Assembly: GCA_008694505.1 (NCBI GenBank)
Contig: VZDJ01007747.1
Span: 29,492,574 to 29,556,573, forward strand
Direction of reading: 5' to 3'
Length of the DNA stretch: 64,000 bases
Origin: Cyanoderma ruficeps
Taxonomy: Eukaryota; Chordata; Aves; Passeriformes; Timaliidae
Shown here piece by piece: positions 11,191 through 22,832 of the stretch. Numbering within the stretch: position 1 is the first letter of the stretch; each line of letters starts with the position of its first letter. The position numbers were made by a program, and so were the translations under genes. The notes below the pieces were generated by a model. The model was not told the origin of the DNA. It saw nothing but the letters and a program-made list of their open reading frames with translations, and ran no database searches.

Positions 11191-14100
11191 AATAGGCATA
11201 GCATCAAAAGATCTATGTAAAAATAAAGGATTTTAAACCTGCCATTGAATTTTTGTATTTCTATTACTCTTTTTCCTTAAATATTGTACATTTAATTTTA
11301 CCAGATTTTCAAAACTTGTTTCTGGAAGTTACTTATCTCTGTTGTACAGTTTGAAACTGCAAGCAATACCATGTGTTGAAATGTGGCTGTTTATTATATA
11401 TTCTGATTTTCTGTGTGAAAGGATTGCTCACAAGAAAGAGATAAGGACGAACATAATGATTTGCTTCCAGATGTGACTTCTTTTTCCCCTCAAGGTATAT
11501 ATGTGAATGACAGATACTCAACTGAACAGTGGATAAAAGATCTTAATATTAAAAACAAAATAGGACAGGAAATATACCTTAGAAGCATAGTCTCTTGGTG
11601 ACTCACCCTTGCTTTCATTTGCCCCCCCTGAGTCAATATTTAAACTTAATAAGATCTGCAAGAGTTGTGTAGTGATTTTGGTTTGTCTTCATGTACTGCA
11701 GTGCTGCTGTATAGAAAGCTATATTAATGTTTAAACCAGGCAATTTTGACAAGAACTACTGTATAATCTAAATCTGCATTAATTATTGTCCTTGTTAAAG
11801 GTGTATCAATAAACCATCATAGAAGGATCTCTGTTTATATATCTGTTAGACAACTGGTAACTAATGGCAAGGTTGCTCTGTATGTGTACACAGAAATAAA
11901 AAACCTAAAGTCCAAACACATACTCAGCTTCATTATTAAGTAAAGAACAGTGGGAGACTTAGATGAACTACGTAATATAAAAAGCTTTGCTCCTTCTACA
12001 AAGAAAGAGCAGTTTCATGTTGTTTATTGCTATGGTCCAGCTATTGCATAATAGCCCCAGCTAGCCATAGAATACATAATTGTAATATATCTCATAATCT
12101 CTATTACCATAATGCATTTTTCTTCCACAAGAGAAATTAGATGCATAGTGTTCTGTGACTCACGACTTTGCCATCTTAAAGAGATGCTTAGTATTTGAGT
12201 GATGGTTGAATCACCTATTTTATACTTAAGCACATAATCCCAAGAAGGTTTAAATCAATGTGTTAATTGGTAAGTGATACTGTAATTATGTGTATAATCA
12301 TGGAAATTTTGAATCCAGATTATTTACTTGCTCTCAGGAAATTAATCTACAGAGGTCATATATTAGATTGCCTGTTTATTAAGTGGAACCCCTGTAGTTA
12401 CAAAGTACTGATTGGGTATAAGCTGAATGAAGCATTCTTACAGCTGTATTCAGCAGGTGTCAACAGTTCAAATCTTTGAGTGCGTATTGATCCAGATTCA
12501 AACAGTTCATTAATCTAAGCACACATTATATAGATTTTTCAATGCAATTTTGAAAGAGTTGAAAAATTGTATTGAATGATGAGAGATGATACTCAAATTA
12601 TGTTTTTATGGCAAATCTCCCTTGTGCTTGTGACATACTGAGATGAGGTTGAGTGCTAAAACTGACACTGTGTCTTGATTTTTATTTTCAGATATACTTT
12701 TCTGTCTTGAGAGTAGCTTCAGTGGGTGAAGTAGTCTTTGCCTGCTGGCAGTGCAAACCATCTGTTTTTCTAGCATCAGTTTTGTCACATACAGCCCCTG
12801 CTTCCTTTTAATTTGCTTGGACAGAAATAGCTTTGGTACCACTTAAGAATCCAAGAGACATCCAGATATTCCTTGTGTTATCTCTTCTCCTTGGTCATGA
12901 TCCTGGAATGCACTGGCAAGGCCATTCAGCACAGATTTAAAAAGGGGGTGGCTGTAATGAAATCATCTAACACCTTGAACCTGTAAAGCTAAAGCATGTG
13001 CTTAGGTGCTTTGTTGTTGCATGGGGAAAAACGCCACGGAGATGATGCTAGGAGAAGCATTCAAAGGTATTTGGCTGGATTTTTCCCTCATTCACACTGT
13101 TGTATGTGAGAAAAAAGTCAGCTTGTCATTCAGATCCCTTGTCAAATGCTGTTTTCTCACATATGAGGTTAGTAAGAGAAAGGGTGTTTCCCTTCGTGAT
13201 GAATTTGGACACAATTTCAGCAAGTTGGTGCATCTATAGGCTTTTAGTTTGGCAATTGTAAGATTTTATTCCCTTTCTCTTCCCCACTAATTGCTGGTAT
13301 CGTTGATGTAGAGAACAAAGAAAAGAAAGAGAAAGAAGAGATGGATCTGCTGTTACTAGTGAGAAAAAAAGAGGGAAAGACTGTTCAATTTTAAGGAAAG
13401 AAAATGTGATATATAGCAACAGATCAGGGTTTTCAGGAGTTCCATTTTTTCCTCACTGTAATGATCAAGCTAAAGATACACTTTCAGTCCTGCTGACCAA
13501 TTTTGATTAGATTGCTGTAATACCTAGTACTATGTATTAGGATAGCAAGAATGCCTACTTAAAAATTTACAAATGATAAGAGGTTTTCATTCTTTTACTT
13601 TTCTTGCTTCTTGTGGTTTCCTATACTTTTTTAAACAATATTATGGAAGTTATACCTCTCAGATACTTGTAATTCATACAATATGAATTGCAAAACTGCA
13701 AAGAAGGTAACAATTGTGCAATAGAGTGTTGCAGATCTGATGCAATAAAGATACTGTGCAAAATCTGACCCAATTATCTTGCTGTTTATACTTTTATACT
13801 GGCAATGCTGTTGTTATTTCCTGGCACTAATAACTAACTTTACAATATGTTTAATTTCATATAGTACAGCTTGTATTGTACAGATTGGATATCTAATAAA
13901 AATGCAAAATTATAATAAAGCCTATAAAATAATGGATAGGAATTTTTCAGAAGAGTTGACATGCCTGTCAAGATAATGCTGATAGAATTTCATATGTCTG
14001 CAGTAGGACACAAAATTAATTACCAAAGAATCTGACATTGTTAGTCCTTTTTTTCAGTTATATGATAGCTTCAGTGTTCTGGAAGAAAATCAAAGCAGAA

Positions 14101-14668
14101 TTTAAAACCGTTCACAGAATGGCAGGTTTTCATCTAGAAATGTTAATGTATGTTAAACTTTAATTAAAAAGACTGCATATTGTATCTTAACCTTTTTTTA
14201 ATATAGCATAATTAACTAGGATACAGATCCTATTCAAAGGTATATTATTTTACTGAAACACTCTATTTTAATGTAAAGGATTTCTGGTTTTCAGTAAGTT
14301 ACTCTCAGCTTGTAATTTTGGAGAGCTGAGCGTACACACAGTGGTGCAATATGCAGCCTTCCATAAAGTCCAAGGGAGTAATTCAGTCACAAAAATTGGT
14401 GACTTTTCCAACATGAAATATAGATTGAGCACGTCATACAAATATAAAATACCAAGGTTCTTTTGTAACCGTTGTGGTTTTAATGATATTTTATCCAGAT
14501 ATCACTACACTGTTGAAAGATGGGGGTCTGTAAATTGCTGGGTTCCAAGACCTGTTTTTCTGTCAGGCTGCCTCTCCTTTGCTGCTCCTGATTGCTGCGG
14601 ATCCTTGCATCTAGATAATGTCTCCTTCCTTTGTCTTTCACACTGAAGGAGAAAGCACACAGGATGTC
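11191..14668. other. unannotated AT-rich DNA, no gene seen
   Basis: There are no recognisable exons, RNA genes or transposons. Open frames are 78 codons or fewer. The stretch 13311-13344 is almost all purine (GA-rich). A 9-of-10 inverted repeat, GTAATTCATA against the complement of TATGAATTGC, lies near 13668-13692. The rest is plain AT-rich sequence. Confidence 0.5.
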
Positions 14669-14818
14669 ACGGGGAGGAGTTTCTTGGAGCAGTGGTGATG
14701 TGCTGGAGGAGAGGCACTTGGTGGCCAGATGTGCAGTGTCCCCAGCAGCTGGCGAGCAGAGCCCGCCGAGGCACCGGGCACTAGGTGTCACTGTTCCTCC
14801 ACGGTGAGACGGCCGCCT
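14669..14818. other. small CpG-bearing GC-rich patch
   Basis: About eight CpG dinucleotides fall in 150 bases (for example CACGGGG, GGCGAGC, CCCGCCGAGG, CACCGGG, ACGGTGAGACGGCCGCC), whereas the surrounding kilobases have almost none. Both strands are open across it: a minus frame of 134 codons (14480-14884) and a plus frame of 101 codons (14341-14646) overlap its edge. Neither resembles a known protein, and the openness follows from the local base composition. The patch could be a minor promoter, an exon of a non-coding transcript or a GC-rich repeat scrap. I cannot tell which. Confidence 0.5.
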
Positions 14819-17800
14819 GTGCATTTTTTGGGCTGTGAATGGAAAGTAGCTGTGGGCTTGTGAATTTGGTTTGCATGGTGCCACTTCAGATCATACAGTC
14901 ATGAACTTTGAGACAAACAGCAGCTGGATTACAAAGCCTTTTGTCATGTAATTTAATAATGGAGTATGGGGTTGAGGGGGAGGCACCATCAAACCTTGTT
15001 TAGCTGGATTGGTGTGGGCCAACTGTGGTCTGCTGTTTTTGAACTGCTGAAGCCTTAACAGTGGAGAGGAAGCAGGTTGTTCATCTCCATATTATTTGTC
15101 AGCAAAGGGATACCTTTATTTGTAGCCACTCGATGGAAGAACTGGATGAGAATTTTACTAGAACTTCATTGGTTGGTTAGGTAGGGTGTGCTGTAGTTTC
15201 TCTCTTCACTCACTGAAGCTCCCTCTCTTCATTGCCAAAGGTGAGCAGTAAAGGAGAAACCACAGGGCCAACACTTGAAATATGCTTTTATGCCTGCATT
15301 TAGACCAGAATTTACTTGAGAAGTACCAGTGACAAAAGTGAGTACAGAAGTTGGATATTTGTGCTGCATATATTAAATTAAAAGCTTAAGAAGTTTCAGT
15401 AACCTACAAAAAACTGTGTTGGTGCAGATGTCACTCCATACCTTTTAGAAGGTGCTTTCTTCAGGTTTGTCCTTCCTTCGATACAGAGAGTTTTTTGAGC
15501 AGGAATTTTGTTGAATCTTGAAATAAATATGTAGCTCTTTACATCCAGTAACTGAAGTTAGAAAACTGCAACTATTTGTGCCGTATTTTTACGTTTCAGT
15601 TTATCATCAAACCTAATTACTTCATGTAGCAATTCCTGTGTCAGCAGACATTTTCAAATGAAGGTAGAATGTTTTTCTAAAAGACACCCTGCAAGTAGCT
15701 TAGGAGGTGCAGGCTTTGTGCAGGAGTTACTAGGTCAATTTTTATGCACTGTCTTTTATGTGAGACCTAAAGATTTGTATTGGAATTGTGACTTCACCTC
15801 CAGATAGTCTTAGGTGGTGTGCTGGTGTGTGACCTCTTGACTTTTCCTGGGTTTCTGAGTAGAAAATCTCAGGCAGTATCCTCACAGAATGGAAAAGCCT
15901 GAAAATCTAATGTGGCTTAAATTTCCATCATATTTGTGGTGTTTGTCTTCAGAAAAGTAATGCTCTATAAATAGAGCTGTGTTTTTTATTTATTGTCCCA
16001 ATGAATAGGGTAGAATAGCTACTTCAATTACAAGAATATTTTTTTGAATTTAGCAAATCAACCTTGGGTTTTTTCTTTTTAATATTTTGTCCCAGTTAGT
16101 AAGATGGGTGAGCAAACAGGTCCATTTCAACCCATTTTGGTCTTGCATACAGGTGGCTGGTTTGATTTAGAAATCAGTTCTGGTGATGACCTAAAAGGTA
16201 CAACAAATCGAATTCCCTTGGCTAGGTAAACTTTTCAGAGGTGGGAAGCAAAAAGCATATTATCATTAACATCACAGGACTGGATAGTCACAGGAATGTG
16301 CTAATCATGCTATTTATATGTAGAAGTGCATCTTCAAGCAGTAAGGATGCAGGTGACAAAAGTTGCTTAAATAAAAGTGCAGGATAGGCAGCTCAGCAGG
16401 TCTCCATTTGACAGATAATGGACTGCTGCCAGGATCCCAGTGCAAACTAGAAGAAGGATGCAGCTGCATTTCCCCTAGACATATTTGGAAATAAAAGTAT
16501 TATGTTGTATCCAATTAAATCAGGATGACACATCCTCTCTTAATTAAACCTTAGTATCTAAGGTCTTATTAAGTTAAAAATTTTATAGACACTATCCATC
16601 GCCACTGAATTTTGGCCCACTGCAGGTTGGGTTGACCTGTCCTGCATGGGGCTAAAATCCTGATAGAGTATGAATGAATTCAACATGGAAATGAAATGCT
16701 GCAGTGACAGAAGCTGGAAATTGGTTAGGCAGCCTTTCAGAGGATGTATAGAGAAACAGCTTATGTTGTATGGATGTAGTTTAAACTCAGAGGTGATTGT
16801 GATGTGGCCACCCATGTCAATATGGTAAAGCCGGCTGCTGTCCTGTGCCATAGGGGGTTGCTCATTCTGGGAGCTGCACTGCTACAATCTTCACATGGCT
16901 GATCAGGAGCCGTAAGATGCCTATCATCAGAAACATCCAAATTGGCCTCATTGGTCTTGCCCAGCCTTATTTCCTTCCACAGCCAGGGATGTTGGTTGCT
17001 CAGTGGCCCTTGCAGCAGCACAGAACCCTCTACCAGAGTCACAGGTGAGATGCTTACAGTCCTATTGAGGAGTTACAGATAAGCTGCACAGTCATGCTTT
17101 ATCTGGAAAGAGCATCAGCTGTCTGCTTTTGCAACATGTTATAGTTCAATAACCTCAACCCTGCATAGCAACTGTAGGTTTGGGACAATACTGTAAGCAA
17201 ATATTGAGTTTTGTGTGCCTTGGACCTCAGTTTTGGGCCCCAACTTCCAAGCTTGGTGAAGAGCAGACTTCAAGTTAGAAGGTCAGAGGTGTTAAAATTT
17301 TCTACCCTGTTTGTAAGTAGACAAGCTTTGTTGCAGGTATTTTAAGTAGTTTTAAATCAGGGTACTTAAATTAGGGTAGGGTAGTTAAAGGAACATGAAT
17401 CCTGTAAACGCTTTTCATTTGGAGCTGGACTTCGAAAAAGTAGAAAAGGAACATCTGCATTTTCTCCAGCCTGCCCCGGATCCTTTGGAATCAGCAAATT
17501 CTGGGTTCAGAATCTCTCACTTCTTTCACATGAGCACGTCCTGCTCCCACTTTCCTGACTGACCTGACTTTAGAAGTGATGCACTTCCTCTCTTGCACAG
17601 AGGGTTTTTTCCCCCATTCAGGGATCTACTGTTCCAAGCATAGGGAATGAAATACTGCTGCTACTTACGTGTTGCAAGAGTGGCTAGGAATGTCCGAGTT
17701 TGAGATACCAATCCAGGGACCAACTTCACTCAAAGATTTGCATTTTATTTAACATTTATTTAAATAGTGAAACTCTTTGATTGTTAAATTAGCATTAAAG

Positions 17801-19953
17801 CAAACTGGAAACTGGTTTACAGTCTCTGGAAAGCAGCCACACATCATCAGTGTCATAAGTTATGTCCTTTTTTACCAAGATATTGGCTGCTAGCTGAAAG
17901 GTTAGAAATAACTTATTTTATTTTCAAATGCAATTTGCAGTTTATCTACAGAGAGAGATGAACAAAATGGATGCAGCTGTTTTTTTAGATTAACCCCACG
18001 GAGTTGTCAGGCGTGGAGTTCCCAGCGAAGTCAGTGTGTTCAGTATTATCCCTACAGAACAGGAAAGCCTGCCTCTTTGTGGCATCTGAGAGTTAAGGGG
18101 TGGAGGGACACGTGCCTGTATTGGCAGAGAGCCCAGGCTGTCATCATCAAAAACCCCCAGAAGAAAGCAATGGAATCACTCTCAGGATATTAATTCAACA
18201 GAAGAGTGATGTGTTTAGGTGATGCAAACACAGTTTCATGATGTAAGAAAAGGAGGGACATGGTTTTTAAAGACTTCTAGTGGTAATTAGCAACATCAAA
18301 TTCCATTTCTCTGGTTAAGGTGTATTATCTCGCTTCAGTCTTTGAGAAAATTTTATCTTTTGAAGAAAAAGAAGTTTCTGTTTTGGAAACTTTTATGCCT
18401 CATGAAAGTGCCAAAGATGTGAATATCTGAGGAAGTCCCATGAATTGGAGAGGTTATTTGGCATCTTTTTCAATATATTTTGTGTTTAGCTTTATTTTGT
18501 GTTTAGCTTTTTTCAGTGTAGTTTGTACATTTCTGCAAGTCAGTTTGTCAGGGAAAGCTAACACAGGAGAGTAAATGTTGAATTAATAGATCCAGTGGGT
18601 TAGCATTCGTGTCAGGTTACCTAAAGTTATTTTAAAATGATACATAAAATGATTTTTAAAAACAGTGAGCCCCCCTAGGTTGTTTAATTTTCAAATCCAT
18701 CACTCAAGCTGAGATGGTTTACAGTGCATGTGACATAGTAGAAGAAGGATTACTGTACGTGTGAAGCATGAGGACAAAGATTATTGAGGAAATACCAGAG
18801 TCAGATGTAGCTGGGAATCATTGTTTTGTGCATAGAAGCTTTTATTTATTTACAATATAACTTCCTTTGATTTGACAGTGAGACTGGCTCCTACACCCAG
18901 CACACGAGTTAAGGCTGAAATACAATCTGCAAGGCACAGATGCATGTTGTGGTTTTGTTTGGTGGTCACACAGCTGCATCATTAGTGGCATTTTATGTGT
19001 AGAACTGCAGCAGGTGCTTACTTTGTAAAATAGTTTGCTCTGGCATGTGTCTTTTTAATGTTCAAAGAACACGCATGCAGTATCTGCTATGTTGATGTTT
19101 TGTGACCTGGGAACAGAGCTTTTGGTATAAGAACATCAAGCAGAACCTGGAGCCTTGCAGTGAGAATGTGCAGGTCAAGTCCAGTTGCATGAAGGATTGT
19201 TGAATTTTTTTTTTATAAGGTCACTTACTGCTGCAGATTTTTAAATGGAAAATACAAAATCATACAGTCACTCCTGAAAAAATTTCCCTTCATGTTAGGG
19301 GCACATTCCTTGTGCTCAGGAAATCAATGCTGGTGATGTAATGGGAGTTTCTACATCATAGTGGTATGTCATTCACACGAAGAGAGCATCGTGGGAGCTG
19401 GTGAGATTGATGTCCTCTCTAAGAATAGCACTGATTATAGAACAGATTTTCCCATATACAGAGCCATTTTTAATTCACTGCCTACTGCAGCTGCCAGCCT
19501 GCGGAGATAATTCCTTCTAGCAGAATAGCTCTAGATTATTATAGGGAAATCAAATTTGCATAAAAGCATTTTATCTCTCCCCTTTTTTTCATGTCAAAGT
19601 TACCAAACATTCACTGCCAGTTACTTCTTTGCATGTAGGAAGAACTTTGTTAGAATTACATCTTAAGTAAATTTTGTTAAGATCTGTCTGACTCTGTTGT
19701 TTTATGTATTCTAGAATGAAAACTAAGCAGCTACAAATAAGTATTGTAAGGGAACAAGCAAGATTTTAAAACAGAAAACTGAAAGTGAAGAGGTGTTTTC
19801 GCACACCTTGAAGGAGCCCACATGGCCCCATACACATCTGCTTAATTGCATGATCCCTGTGACCTCGGCAGGTCTTGTAGGATGGGTCCATATGGTTTGA
19901 AAATGTAAAGTAGCCAGCCAGTGTTCAGAGAGGAGTGCAAATCTGAGTGATTT
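14819..19953. other. unannotated DNA, no gene seen
   Basis: No gene or named repeat was recognised. Two overlapping minus-strand frames (16558-16851, 97 codons; 16761-17042, 93 codons) look unlike any family I know and have no domain or signal. A perfect 17-bp tandem duplication lies at 18477-18510. The rest is ordinary AT-rich sequence. Confidence 0.5.
18477..18510. repeat. 17-bp perfect tandem duplication
   Basis: The unit ATTTTGTGTTTAGCTTT occurs twice head to tail with no mismatch, a recent-looking replication-slippage product. Confidence 0.85.
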
Positions 19954-20050
19954 ACTGATGAGGAAACTGAGGCACAGATAGGTTAATTAACTTGCCTAGA
20001 GTTACAAACTGAGACCAGAGTAGACTTACAGTCTCCTGAACTGAGTGTGG
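19954..20050 (-). mobile_element. MIR SINE remnant, antisense, core well preserved
   Basis: The plus strand reads ACTGATGAGGAAACTGAGGC, then ACAGATAGGTTAATTAACTT, then GCCTAGAGTTACA. This is the antisense of the MIR core, the part whose sense strand reads 'cctcagtttcctcatctgt'. By eye about 46 of 53 positions (19954-20006) agree with the MIR consensus as I remember it. The following 45 bases (ACTGAGACCAGAGTAGACTT onward) follow the antisense of the tRNA-related half more loosely. MIR is a tRNA-derived SINE spread in early amniotes and is strongly decayed in birds, so this core is better kept than I would expect. Confidence 0.8.
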
Positions 20051-20487
20051 TTGTCCGTGTGGTTGGACTCTTCCCCACATTGTCGTGTTCTTTAGTGCTC
20101 ATTCAAACAGATTTCTGAGGGTCAACAGCGTGAGCAAGTTTGCTGGATTTTTGGCTGACATTTTTAATATATATATTTAAACATACCTAAGTGCAATACT
20201 GGGTATCTTAGAATCTGTATATAAGCTGTTTTTTTAAAGGTACAGGGGAAAAAAATATTGTAGTGAGCTCTTAGGGTGGAGAATGAAATTTTTTTCCAGT
20301 TTTGAAATCTAGGTTTGAAATTCTGCTTAATTTGTCTTTGCTTCAGCCTTGTTCCCAGGTCACTTGACTACCACTTAAAAGTATTAATGTCATGTGTCTC
20401 TTCTGTTAAGATCTCTGGAATGACTTGTAGAATTCTAAAACTGAACTGTACAAGCTAGATATTTAAAGAAATCATCAAGGCATCATT
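20051..20487. other. unannotated DNA
   Basis: Nothing recognisable, apart from a short TATATATATTT run near 20166-20176. Confidence 0.5.
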
Positions 20488-20700
20488 CGGTTGCCTGAAC
20501 TGCTAAAGCCTCTACTTGCTAGCCCAGAAAGGTGCAGGCATCCCGAACACAGCGGGTTGGATCCGAGTTTGTGGAGATGCTCTCGGATAGCTTTGCATAG
20601 GCAACTGAGCTGAGGTCCCGGATCGACTTCAGAAATAAAAAAGCAGGCTAAGCAGTGAGAATGGGGCCTGACACAGTGACCATGAAAGCAAGATGGCGGC
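20488..20700. other. CpG-bearing patch ending in a YY1-like site
   Basis: About eight CpGs lie in 210 bases (TTCGG, CCCGAAC, AGCGGG, TCCGAG, CTCGGA, CCCGGATCGAC, GGCGGC) against a CpG-poor background. Positions 20690-20700 read AAGATGGCGGC, a full match to the well-known YY1 recognition sequence. A 7-bp perfect stem (ATCCGAG at 20561-20567 with CTCGGAT at 20582-20588) encloses a 14-nt loop. No open frame of note runs through. The patch may be an old transposon fragment or a small promoter-like element; neither is shown. Confidence 0.4.
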
Positions 20701-21394
20701 TCATACCTGGGTGAAAGCAGTCAGAAGACCATTCAGTGGATTAGCCTAGTTTCAGATTCAGAATTTGCTCCTTTATTCCTTTGAAAACTCTCTGAAGAGG
20801 AACGGTAGGCAGTTAGACCCCCCCACCACAACTGTGAATTTTTTGGTATGACGAAGCTGAGAGGCTCTGTGGGAATTGATTTCTATGTTTCGCGTTGTTG
20901 AGTCTGATCCTAAGGTGGAGTGTAGGCATCTGGAGCTTAAGCTGATCTGTCCCAGTGGGACCTCCTATAGTTAAAAGCAGATGAAGTGCTGAATGCTTTA
21001 GGAATGTCCACTGTAGCCTTCTAGCACATGCTCTGCAGGAGGTCTCAGTGGTTTTGGTTGGAGGGCCCAAGATGGAAATGAATATTTATGTTGTTAGTTA
21101 TGAGATCATGAAATATTATACACAAACAATTGATGACCTTGATGTGTCTTCTGGCTTCATTGATTTCAGTAGATGGGGCTTGTAGAGGTCTTGGCCATTC
21201 TGTGCAGTATCAGCAGTTGAAATTATGGATTCCCTTAACAGCATGCAGAGTTATATTTTTCCTAGGAACTGAGATAGCCTGCTTAAGTACTGTGCTCCCT
21301 CTGCTATCAGGTGCTAACGCAGAGTTTATGGTTGTAACAGGCAAAATGACTTTGGAGGATTGTGCTGTAACCTGATAGTTTTTCCCTTAGCTTC
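20701..21394. other. unannotated DNA
   Basis: Open frames of 81-85 codons lie on both strands and match nothing. A C7 run sits at 20819-20825. There are no exon-like features. Confidence 0.5.
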
Positions 21395-21545
21395 AGTGTT
21401 ATAACACGATTTGGTTTTGCCTGTGGATGGAAGTAAATCATATTTTACCCTCACTGCTAAATTGTGTTATAGCCCTGACCTTTATAGGTGAGACAAAACT
21501 GCATTATAATGTGGTTATAAGACTGCTGTGTTATACAGGGGAAAC
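21395..21545. mobile_element. possible ancient DNA-transposon fragment
   Basis: The block contains a repeated GTTATA theme: GTGTTATAACACGATTTGG near 21398, AATTGTGTTATAGCCC near 21461, ATTATAATGTGGTTATAAG near 21504 and TGTTATACAGGG near 21530. The pattern resembles termini of old mariner/Tigger-like elements that read 'gttataacgcgattt'. I could not find paired inverted ends or a target TA duplication, so the call is tentative. Confidence 0.32.
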
Positions 21546-22745
21546 ATGGTTATCTGAGGGTCTCATGGGAGTGTCCTAAACCAGAAGACAATTAGGAGTT
21601 TGGATAACCAGGAATTTCAGTCTCACAGATGCATTTAGCTAAATCAAAGCTTCTCTGTTGAAGCTGGGGGACAAATGTGAACCTAGTAAATATGCATTAA
21701 AATGTAACATAATATTCAATGTGATGAAATGGAGTGGAGCAGGCCCTCAGCTCAGCTGCTGTGAGTTGTCGTGGCATGTAGTCAATCTATGACAACTAAC
21801 ACCATCTGGGATCTTCCTGTCTTCCCAGATTGGCCCTCCACTGTGTTTTTCCTAGTATGATTCTTTCTAAAAATAAAAAAAAAAAAAAACACCTTGGAAA
21901 AGTCAAGCCAACAGGCAGTATATGTTAGATGGAAAAGTGGATGTAAAAAAATTGTGCTCACAACTACCTGGCTGGGTATGTCGTTGTAATATGTTAGGTG
22001 AAATGCTGATTGTGTATGCTGGGGTTTCAAGCAATGCAGTAGAGAATCCCATGGAGAAGAAGAATATGCAGATTCCCTAGAGATCATAGCTGATATATGG
22101 TCCTTCAGAACGACCTGTTCTGTTGACTCTCTGTGAAAGGCTGGTGGCAGGTGGCTTGCAGAGACCACAGTGGCTGTACTTGCTGCCTCTGTGTAGGAGC
22201 AGACACTGATCTGAGCAGACTTAGTGACCCCCTGTCACAAGAATCAGTCAGTGGAAGCCAGTGTGGGGTCTGGACTGGGACCACACATCTGTTCTATCCC
22301 ACTTCTCTGATTTCCTCCCAAGAGTCTGAGTGAAACCTTCAAATCTAGGTGTGTACCTCCAGACCCTGCTAATTCACAGCTAGAGATTGGTTTACTTTGA
22401 TTATTGCTTGCACCTTGCATCTAAGGTTGAGCCTTCACTTTGTATGATACAGAGCTGTGTGAAGCACACTGCAGGATGTTGTGATGATTGCTTTCCTAAT
22501 GTATTCAAGTTGCTAAATGAAGTCTAAAATTAATTGGAATTCTCACAGCATCTTCAGGGATAAGGGTTTAACAGTGTGCAGACCTTAAACTGTTTGCACA
22601 GTTATGCCTTACAAAAAGGATGTGTAATGTTAGCAAATACCTTCGTATTCCCTCTTACAGACAGCTTCTGCTTTCCTGCAGCAGAAGCCTGACAATGGGG
22701 GCTGCCATCCTTCAGTCTTACAGACTGCACTTCACTGGATCTTTA
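21546..22745. other. unannotated DNA
   Basis: No gene is visible. A run of 15 A lies at 21875-21889. The minus frame of 128 codons (21782-22168) reads through that run as a string of F and is not credible as a protein. Confidence 0.5.
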
Positions 22746-22832
22746 TAAAAGTGTGTATATGTGTGTGTGTGAATAGCTGTGTGTATAGAGAGAGAGAATT
22801 TTTTGTGTGTGTGTGTACATAGAGTACTATAT
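22746..22832. repeat. compound TG / GA microsatellite
   Basis: GTGTGTATATGTGTGTGTGTG (about 22751-22771) is followed by a short unique spacer, a GTGTGTATAGAGAGAGAGA run, a T run and a second GTGTGTGTGTGT run ending about 22816. It is a compound dinucleotide microsatellite, likely polymorphic. Confidence 0.85.

Noticed and set aside
14480..14884. 134-codon minus-strand frame over the CpG patch
   Set aside because: Openness is explained by GC-rich composition. There are no domains, and the opposite strand is open as well.
21782..22168. 128-codon minus-strand frame
   Set aside because: It passes through a 15-base A run as poly-Phe and has no recognisable family.
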